Origin: Dolomedes plantarius
Taxonomy: Eukaryota > Arthropoda > Arachnida > Araneae > Dolomedidae
Assembly: GCA_907164885.2 (NCBI GenBank)
Contig: OU015493.1
Span: forward strand, 61,267,668 to 61,331,667
DNA length: 64,000 nt
Direction: 5' to 3'
Both the position numbers and the translations under genes were made by a program. Every line of letters begins with the position of its first letter. Positions within the stretch are counted from its first letter, which is position 1. Below the pieces are notes generated by a model. It did no database searches. It had not been told where the DNA came from and saw only the letters and a program-made list of their open reading frames with translations. This document shows, one piece after another, positions 56,961-64,000 of the stretch.

Positions 56961-57372
56961 TCCATACATCTCATATTTTTCAAGCATATTTTAACTTAAA
57001 ACTTTTAAAAGATCAAGGTTTTATGAAGGACCTGGCTAAGAGCTTTAAGAAAGCCCTGCCTAAAACCTCGAACGATTGGAGAGATTAATGACTTGCAGAA
57101 ATCCTTAAATATTTCAAGAGCACTTATCTCTAATACGTATTAAATTCAGTACTGGACTTTAGACATTTGTTAAGGCACTCCAAAAACACTATCCAATTGG
57201 GGAGGAGCTTCTGTCATTTTGCTAGGAGGAAGGTTAGGGATAGGAGCTAATAGAAAATTTAAGTTCACACACAGAATAAATATTTTATACCGTAGCAAGC
57301 TCCGTATCATTTAATAATTTTTTAAAGATTTTTCTTACCGCGCAAACACGCATTAGTTTTACATAATATATA

Positions 57373-58121
57373 CATGGTGGTCATAAAGAAACTTTGCCGA
57401 TATATGGACCTCTAGCGGCTGTTCCGTTCAACCGATCGAGATGAGATTCCAGATATAATTATTCAGAGGTATGAGCTCGAGATTCTGTGAACGGCAACCA
57501 AGTGGCGCTCCTGGTTACGGTTATAGGTACAGAAACTCAAAATTTTCGAATGGCAACACCCATTTTTTCCCAACGCAAAATGCTCAGCGCATGCGAAACC
57601 CCTAAAGATAGTTGGAACTGTACGTGTATCACAAGAAACGGACGCGTTATGCACGCACAAAAAACAGCTCTGCAAATGGCTAACAAAAACACGATCAGAG
57701 AGCTTTTTATCGATTTTCTACGCTGAATATCTGGCGAACGGCATTCTGTGATTGGTTTCTAGCCTCTGTCATATGCAAATTTTCTCCGTGCGCCCCGATC
57801 GTGTCTTTGTTGGCTGTTCGCAGAGCTGTTTTTTGTGCGTGCATTACGCGTCCGTTTTCTGTGATACACGTACCGTTTCAACGATTTTTAGGGGTTTTGC
57901 ATGCGCTGAGCATTTTGTGACGAGAAAAAGTGGGCGTTGCCATTTTGAAAATTTCGAGCTTCTATACCTATAACCGTAACCGTGAGCGTCACTGTGTTGC
58001 CGTTCTCAGAATCCCGAGCCCATACCTCTGAATAACTATATCTGAAATCTCATCTTGATAGGTTGAACGGAACGGCCGCTAGAGGTCCATATATCGGCAA
58101 AGTTTCTTTATGACCACCCGG
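57373..58121. mobile_element. Long-palindrome MITE, 749 bp
   Basis: The left arm starts CATGGTGGTCATAAAGAAAC and the right arm, inverted, starts CCGGGTGGTCATAAAGAAAC. The arms remain recognisably complementary for roughly 340 bp each, almost to the centre (57725-57760). TA flanks both ends (57371-57372 and 58122-58123). No transposase; mirrored open frames in the arms are by-products of the palindrome. TA target and GGTGGTCATAAAG ends suggest a mariner-related or foldback-type origin. Confidence 0.88.
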
Positions 58122-58129
<8 letters not shown>

Positions 58130-58158
<29 letters not shown>

Positions 58159-58180
58159 ATGTATATATATGTGTGTGTGT
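58130..58180. repeat. (TA)n/(TG)n microsatellite
   Basis: Short TA then TG/TA tract between the palindromic MITE and the LINE 3' end. Confidence 0.85.
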
Positions 58181-58199
58181 TTGTGCAAACAACACAGAA

Positions 58200-60520
58200 G
58201 TTAACGAGAAAGAATGGCGCGAAATCTTTTTTATTTACAGCGTCGGCTGGGTCGTAGTCGAAGGGTTCCAAGAGTAGCTCATTGTCGATGTCTTCATAGA
58301 AATTTGTTGCTAATTTTTTGAGATAGTTTGAAAAAATGAGTAAATTTTATTCATGTTGTAGATCTACGTTCCCAAAGTACCAGGGTGCGTCAATAATTTG
58401 TCTGATTGTTGAGTTTTGACAGACAGTTAGGTAATTAATACTGGATTCTGCTGCTTATGACCAAGCTGGTGCTGCATACGTTAAGAGAGGTCTTAGGAAG
58501 GATTTGTAGATGAGAATTTTATTTTTAAGGCTTAATTTGCTATTTCGAGAGATTAGGGGGTAGAGAGATCTTCTAGCTGCTCGAAATTTAGTTTTATTCT
58601 GAATGATCTGGTGTTTAAATGTAAGTCTCTTGTCGAGATGGACTCTATGGTATTTAACCGTGTCAGACCAAGGGATAAAAGTGTTTCCTACTTTTATTTT
58701 ATGGGGTTGGTAAGAGGACATTCTCTTATTAGTAAACATGACAGCTATGCATTTATCGGTATTTAATTTAATTTTCAATTTGTCGAGCAAAGTTTTGATA
58801 CGGCCAATATGTTTATTAAGAGTGCAAACGGCATATTTAAAGTTTTTATTTGTGCAATAGATGGCGTTATCCTCAACGAAAAAAACTAGGTGAGAATTAA
58901 TGTGTTGAGGAATGTCATTAATGTAGATATTAAAAAGTATAGGTGATAAAATCGATCCTTTTGGAACTCCGCTCTGAATAGGTTTTCATTTGAAGTAGTA
59001 TTGTTAATTTTAACTTGGAGAGTTCTAGTATTTCTGAGGTTAGACATTAGAAGCCTGGTGATATGCGAGGGGGGGGGGATTATAGTTAATGATTTTTCAT
59101 CCCAGGTTTACCTAGGATGTAAATCTTATCAAAAGCGCGTTGGATGTCGAGGAAAAGAGCTGCAGTGGAGTTTTTATTTAATTTTGCTTTGGCTAGATGC
59201 TCAATGATTCTGTAAACTTGGTGGGGAGCCAAAAGTGATTTCATAAATCTTAATTTATAGGGGATGATATTATTATCATCAAGATGATTTTTAATTTCTC
59301 TAGCAATAAATTTTTCAGTTAATTTGCTAAGAGTGTTTAATAGACTGGTGAGATGGTAGCTTTCTGCGGAATCTGATGATTTACCGGGTTTATGAATGGG
59401 GAAAATTAAAGATTTTTTTCCAGTTGGGGGGAAGTAATTAAATTAAAAAAGATTACTTAAAATTTACATAATTTTGAAGGTATATTTAAGGGGCAGATTT
59501 TTAATCATAGTTTTGCAGCATCATCACCAGATGATTTGCGATTGGGAAGGGTTTTAATTTCATTTTTGACATAAGAAGGTAGAATGTTTGAAATGTAAGT
59601 ATCGTGTGGGGTAGCTAAAAACAAATTAATATTGGAATTAATAATATTTTCAGTATTATTATCGTCGCTAGGGGTAAATTGATTAACTAGTGTATTGGTG
59701 ATAAGATCAGCTTTTTCACTGTTCAGTGTAGTTAAAATTGTTTGTCTGGGGGTCTTTTAGAGAAGGAATAGTCCTGAAAGAGTTTTTGAAACATTTGGCA
59801 GCTCTCCAAATGGAATTCTCGCTAGATGATAAAGACGAGATGTAATTTTCTCAGTTATTATTAGCTTTATCTCTAAGGTAGTATTTTAGATCTTGTTGTG
59901 CATTATTCATTATCCTTTTATTTTGGGAGGGTTCTATATCGCTGCCATGTCTTTCTAGAGCTATTGTTTTTGTTAAAATCCTTAGATGATTATCCGTGTG
60001 TTTTTTATTATGTGGGACGATAATATTAGTTCTTTCATTAAAACTGTGAGTGATATCCGCTGTTATGTGATAAACAAGTTTGTCAATATGGGAGGTGTTA
60101 TTAATTTCATAGTGGTTGTAAGGTTTTAAATTTAAGGAGTTATGTAAATTTTTCTAGTTGGGAAATTTAATTAATTTAATATCGAGGGGAATTTCATTTA
60201 GGGGAATTATTAAGAGAACGAGGTTATGGTCACAGCAAAGTTCATATAGCCTTTCTATTATAATATCGTGAGGAATTTCTGTAACAAGTGCAAAGTCGAT
60301 GATACTCTCTCGAAAAAACAAAGAGTCTGGTATATATCCCACTGAAATTCCTTAAAGCGATGTGAGGGTTCTTCGGTGAAAACACTTTTCTGGACGAGAT
60401 CATGGAAATTATACTAGCTATGACAGGCCGCGTCTTTGATCGGTCTGATAGGCCATTAAGTGAAAACTTATGGCTTCTGCAGTGACAAAATGTCTGAATA
60501 ATGGCCACCAAGTGACAGGT
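58200..60520 (-). pseudogene. Decayed LINE ORF2 (endonuclease end plus reverse transcriptase), Jockey-like
   Basis: From 60511 downward on the minus strand: the endonuclease C-terminal part, with GYIPDSLFFRESIIDFALVT and ELCCDHNLVLL (normally SDHxPV). Then a linker, and RT from about 59290 with IIPYKLRFMKSLLAPHQVYR and AALFLDIQRAFDKI. GVPKGSILSPILFNIYINDI lies near 58950 and the catalytic box is altered to FVEDNA (FADDxA expected). The thumb region at 58790-58455 has NTDKCIAVMF, DTVKYHRVHLDKRLTF and RPLLTYAAPAWS. A short C-terminal tail reads to about 58200. Several frameshifts; no RNase H seen, consistent with the Jockey clade. Distinct from the LINE at 600-3870. Confidence 0.82.
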
Positions 60521-60674
60521 TTAGGAGTCCCCAAAGTGATCGGTGAAGTTTAACACACAGATTTGAACGAATAAAACGGATTGATCGGATAAAAATATTT
60601 TTAGTGCAAATTCAGTAAAATTCATTAGGTCATTATGAAAATTTATTAAAGAATAAAATTCAGTTTTCATTTCT

Positions 60675-60865
60675 TTTAACAAAGCTCTTGAATGGCTGCA
60701 GTCATAGTTACATTAGTCTCTCTGCGTATATATAGCAAAGGAAGTTCGTTGAATCGTGATTGTGAAATGGTATAGCTTAAATAGGTTCTTAAAATGTGTA
60801 AGGTAGAAAATGACCTTTCACTGATGGATGTTGCTACCGGAAGCGTTGCAAATATTTAGAATAAG
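60675..60865 (-). pseudogene. hAT dimerisation domain remnant, TTF-type
   Basis: The minus strand reads ATLPVATSISERSFSTLHIL, then RTYLSYTISQSRFNELPLL and RRETNV. This is a third TTF/ZMYM-type hAT remnant, distinct from those at 27370 and 32440. No ends found. Confidence 0.7.
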
Positions 60866-61098
60866 TTGTAAATGCTAGTATATATCATTTTGTCATACTT
60901 AGAAACTGCATCAATCGTTTATTTAATGAAGCTATTACAAACAGTTTTTAAGACTTAAGCTTTTTATACCAGTCAAAAAACTTTTTTTTATCAATACTAA
61001 CAAATGTCTAAAAATCACTGTTTTTGACTAACGCCCTTTATACCTTCAAAGAAATAGTTTAGACATAGAAGAAACGACGCTATATAAATTATAATTAC

Positions 61099-61521
61099 AA
61101 GATAAAAATAACTTTTTTATAACATGTTTTTAAATTTTCTGTTGAAACATATAAACTTAACAATTCTATGTATTAATAAATACTATTTTAAATTTTTTTT
61201 CATGAATTATCCCATCAACTTGAAAGAAAATGAAGTTAATTGGTAGTTAACTTTCGTTTAACTTTTCGTTCCCGTTTCTTCCGATAGATGGCTGCACCAG
61301 TCTTCAAAACAAAATTAACTGAAAATGATAAAAAAATGGTAAAAATCTGCTTAACGATGGCTAAAAGTATTTAAAAAATGCATTGTCATCGTGTTCTGAG
61401 CTATTCTAAAAGTTTCAAATGTCTAGCTAGTCGGGAAGTTAGTTAAAAATCGATTGCAAGATTGTACTGGACAAACACACAAACACACACACAAACAAGA
61501 AAGCAAGTTAATAAAAACATG
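61099..61521 (+). repeat. Interspersed repeat family R, copy 2
   Basis: 423 bp matching copies 1 and 3, with a CA/CAAA-rich tract near 61481-61498 and the tail AGTTAATAAAAACATG. It shares GATAGATGGCTGCACCAGTC-like text with copy 3 that copy 1 lacks. Confidence 0.8.
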
Positions 61522-62351
61522 GAAAAAATTTAAAAAAAAGAATTTTAAAAGATTTTAGGAATATTTTCTCGGGTTCCCTCTACCCGTCTTTTTTTTGGGG
61601 GGAAGGGGGGGCAGTATCACATTTGGAATTCCAGACTTAAAACTACCTATAATGTATTAATATCTAGCTCAATTTTAACGAAACTTGTAAACTTCTGTTT
61701 GTGCTCATTTCGGATGTAGTATTTTCTTTCAAATTTGACGTTATTGAACACCATTTTTGCTGTATTGAATAACAGAAAAACTCAAGAGTTTGAGTATTGT
61801 ATACCTTTTCAGATTCATCACTTTATACAACTCTTGCATATAACTAAAGAAGTCAAGAAGGAACTCTTATCACACTAATATACCTTTGTTCATATTAGTT
61901 GGCTACATAGCCTAACTATATGGTACGCTCAGTCTGAAGAGGTATTTAATCTAGGGCTTCGAGAACAGCAAACCTGCATGAAGAAACGTTAAGAAAAAAT
62001 AACTCACACATTTTAAATTATAAGAAACATATGTTTGAGAAATGCACGTTCTTTCAACGTCCTTCTACTTTCTCAAGCATTTTTCTTTCTTTCTGAGTTC
62101 TCTTAATTCACTGTCATCATGACAACCTTGTTTTTTAGAAAGATCAGAAAAACTAGGTCATTAAATAGCTAAATTCTACGTCTATCTGTTGCTCTTGGAT
62201 TAATAAATCTTACACGCTTTATTTGTTACACATGTATCTTGAACTTGAAAAAAACATGACGCAAGATTTCTCATTTTACACAAATAGATACAACACTTGA
62301 TATCTTAAATTTTCTTTCCTTTTTGGTGTATTTCTTGTGTGTGCGTCCATA
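61522..62351. other. Interval without a recognised feature
   Basis: AT-rich, with a T8/G-rich run at about 61591-61612. Nothing else recognised. Confidence 0.5.
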
Positions 62352-62879
62352 TGTCGTAGGCGAATTGACAAATCAGGCTTATTGTAAAGAGCGCCGTCAT
62401 TTTGTAATTTCGCCGGGCTCATTGGAAAATTATCAATAATTTTCTAACTAGCCGGATATTTTTTAGGCATATTGTAATGAGCCCATACACCTTCAGGATA
62501 GTTAAAAAATTCGCAATAGCTTGCTCAAACAGCCTAGTTTCATCCAGGCCTATTGCAATAAGCCCAATCCAGCTATTGCAATAAGTAGTAAAAGGTTATT
62601 AAAAATGAGAGCTAAAGAGATAACTACTTCCTCTAGTGAACATTAGTGAACATAAAAGTTAGTTAAATTTTCTTAGGTTAAAAAGACGTAACTTAAAAAC
62701 TGAATCATCATTGTTTGAAAATCATTATTGTTTGAAAATTTTTAATTATTATTATGAAACATTTTTATTATTATTATTAAATAATTGCAATAAACAAATT
62801 ATTAAAAAAAACTTTTAGACTTTGAATCGGACTTTTTCCCACATCACACATTTTAATTTTATTTATTTCCACGTGGTGA

Positions 62880-64000
62880 ATTTTTATGACACTTCGATGA
62901 ACTTAGTTGATTTGCCTTCTTACACACGCCCCTTTTTTGTTTGACACTGAATTTTTGAATCTGAGCATTTGCTTACCCCTGGCCTCCGAATTTCGATTCA
63001 TTCGCTACAGTTTTACGAACAGATATACGTATATTTTTCTGGGACGTCTTCAAGTATTTGTGAGTGAGAAATCTGGAAGTTACATCTAGAAAACCAAGTT
63101 TTAATAATGCCACTTTTAATTTCTGTCTGGTAAATATTATTTAACACGTTAAGAATTTTCCCAATTAAATTTGGACAGTCTAAAGGGCCATGGTCAACTT
63201 CCGGGACATTTAACAGAATAAAGTCTTCAACTGCTACCGATTTCAGTTTCTTTCCACTAGTTTCAATCATTTTTTTCCGCTGCTCTCTTCTGGCCTTCGT
63301 GTGCTTTTTGACGCTCCGTCACTATTTTTTAACCATGTTTTTATTAACTTGCTTTCTTGTTTGTTTGTTTGTGTGTGTCTTTGTCCCTTACAAATCATGC
63401 AATCGATTTTTAACTAACTTCCCGACTAGCTAGACATTTGAAACTTTTAGAATAGCTCAGAACACTATGACAATGCATTATTTTAATACTTTTAGCCATC
63501 TGTAAGAAGAATTAAATCCATTTTCAGTTAATTTTGTTTTGTAGACTGGTGCAGTCATCTATCGGCCGGGACGGGAATGAAAAGTTAAACGCAAGTTAAC
63601 TTCCAATTAACTTCATTTTCTTTCAAGTTGATGGGATAATTCATCAAAAAAAATTTTAAAAAAGCATTTATTAATACATAGAATTCTCAAGTTTATATGA
63701 TTCAACAGAAAATTTAAAAACCTGGTGTTTAAAGAGTTCTTTTTATCTTATAATTATTAGTAATTTTCTTTTCTGTTGCAAGTGACACAGCGATAAACGA
63801 AATTATTCTCCTGGGAGGTTGAGGCAACGCATTGGTAACAAGTTTTGTGAATCTTCGTAGGACATGAAGATCAAGATTCTAAAGATGTTTCATTCAAATG
63901 CGTGAAGAAGTAGAACACCTATCTCGTTCAAAGTTAGCGACTTCATTTTCTCCTCCTTTTGCAATTTCCCTTTCTTTGTAACGCTCTTTAAACAGTTCCA
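62880..64000 (-). pseudogene. KRBA2/Ginger-like integrase C-terminal region, copy 2
   Basis: The minus strand from 63328 to 63013 reads IETSGKKLKSVAVEDFILLN, VPEVDHGPLDCPNLIGKIL, IYQTEIKSGIIKTWFSRCNF and ILEDVPEKY, parallel to 31330-31560. The upstream coding part continues at about 63773-64000 beyond the family R insertion and aligns with 31020-31260. Remnants of the Cys-rich tail lie near 62900-62960. Disrupted by the insertion and by frame changes. Confidence 0.75.
63334..63749 (-). repeat. Interspersed repeat family R, copy 3, inserted in the TIR element
   Basis: Reverse orientation; matches copy 2 over nearly its whole length, including AGTTAATAAAAACATG at the 63334 end. It interrupts the integrase-like frame between GTCACTA (63325) and CTGTTGCAA (63773), which are about 11 bp apart in copy 1. 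The boundaries may extend to about 63772. Confidence 0.85.

Larger units (their letters stand above)
62352..64000 (-). mobile_element. KRBA2/Ginger-like TIR element, copy 2 (runs off the window)
   Basis: Left end TGTCGTAGGCGAATTGACAA after TA, matching the TIRs of copy 1. The gene is on the minus strand and the sequence is collinear with copy 1 read in reverse, except for the family R insertion at about 63329-63772. The right end lies beyond 64000. Confidence 0.82.

Noticed and set aside
57463..57973. Similar cysteine-rich frames on both strands suggesting a small gene family
   Set aside because: They are mirrored by the long palindrome of the MITE; the similarity follows from the inverted repeat.

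Overview
This is an AT-rich eukaryotic window made almost entirely of mobile elements and their decay products. I found no intact host gene, rRNA or convincing tRNA gene. The element mix points to an arthropod: BEL/Pao and Gypsy LTR retrotransposons, LINEs with and without RNase H, mariner elements, HARBI1-type Harbinger, several hAT groups, Helitrons, and a TIR element with a KRBA2/Ginger-like integrase tail. The charged gag leader of the BEL/Pao element reminds me of spider copies, so a spider or other arachnid is my best guess. That guess is inference and cannot be proved from the window alone.

Layout. 1-3870: a decayed LINE on the minus strand (RT, then RNase H), split by an 832-bp solo LTR with a perfect 5-bp target duplication. 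3900-5660: three diverged copies of a roughly 0.7-0.9 kb tandem repeat, with a small MITE inside. 6338-7639: a complete but frameshifted mariner with DD41D spacing, next to a long (TA)n tract. 8771-11083: hAT elements, one carrying a second hAT-type MITE. 12100-12892: a short Helitron. 14420-22086: a nest of related Gypsy LTRs in which a two-LTR element is inserted in an older LTR, and a neighbouring LTR holds an unrelated 219-bp solo LTR. 23546-27000: a 3.5-kb Helitron carrying a piece of hAT transposase and a minisatellite of about 160 bp period. 27210-28616: a hAT with a second hAT inside it.

30049-32181 and 62352 to the window end: two copies of one TIR family whose encoded protein resembles the C-terminus of KRBA2/SCAND3/Ginger integrases. 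Copy 1 contains a Helitron-like insert and copy 2 contains a copy of an interspersed repeat (family R). 33598-39062: a young BEL/Pao element with both LTRs and a 5-bp target duplication, but without its integrase core. 39160-45194: hAT and Harbinger remains, including a broken HARBI1 transposase. 46279-47195: a duplicated terminal-exon-like segment, the only hint of a possible host gene. 47563-49663: two TTAA-flanked elements and a mariner derivative. 50915-54199: a MITE-like element split by a ZBED-type hAT that itself holds an inverted-repeat element. 57373-58121: a MITE that is one long palindrome. 58200-60520: a second decayed LINE.

The genes do not form pathways. What links them is nesting: target duplications and interrupted reading frames allow a relative insertion order to be read at several loci. 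The best leads are the KRBA2/Ginger-like TIR family, the integrase-less yet recently moved BEL element, the Helitron with captured hAT sequence, and the 749-bp palindromic MITE.
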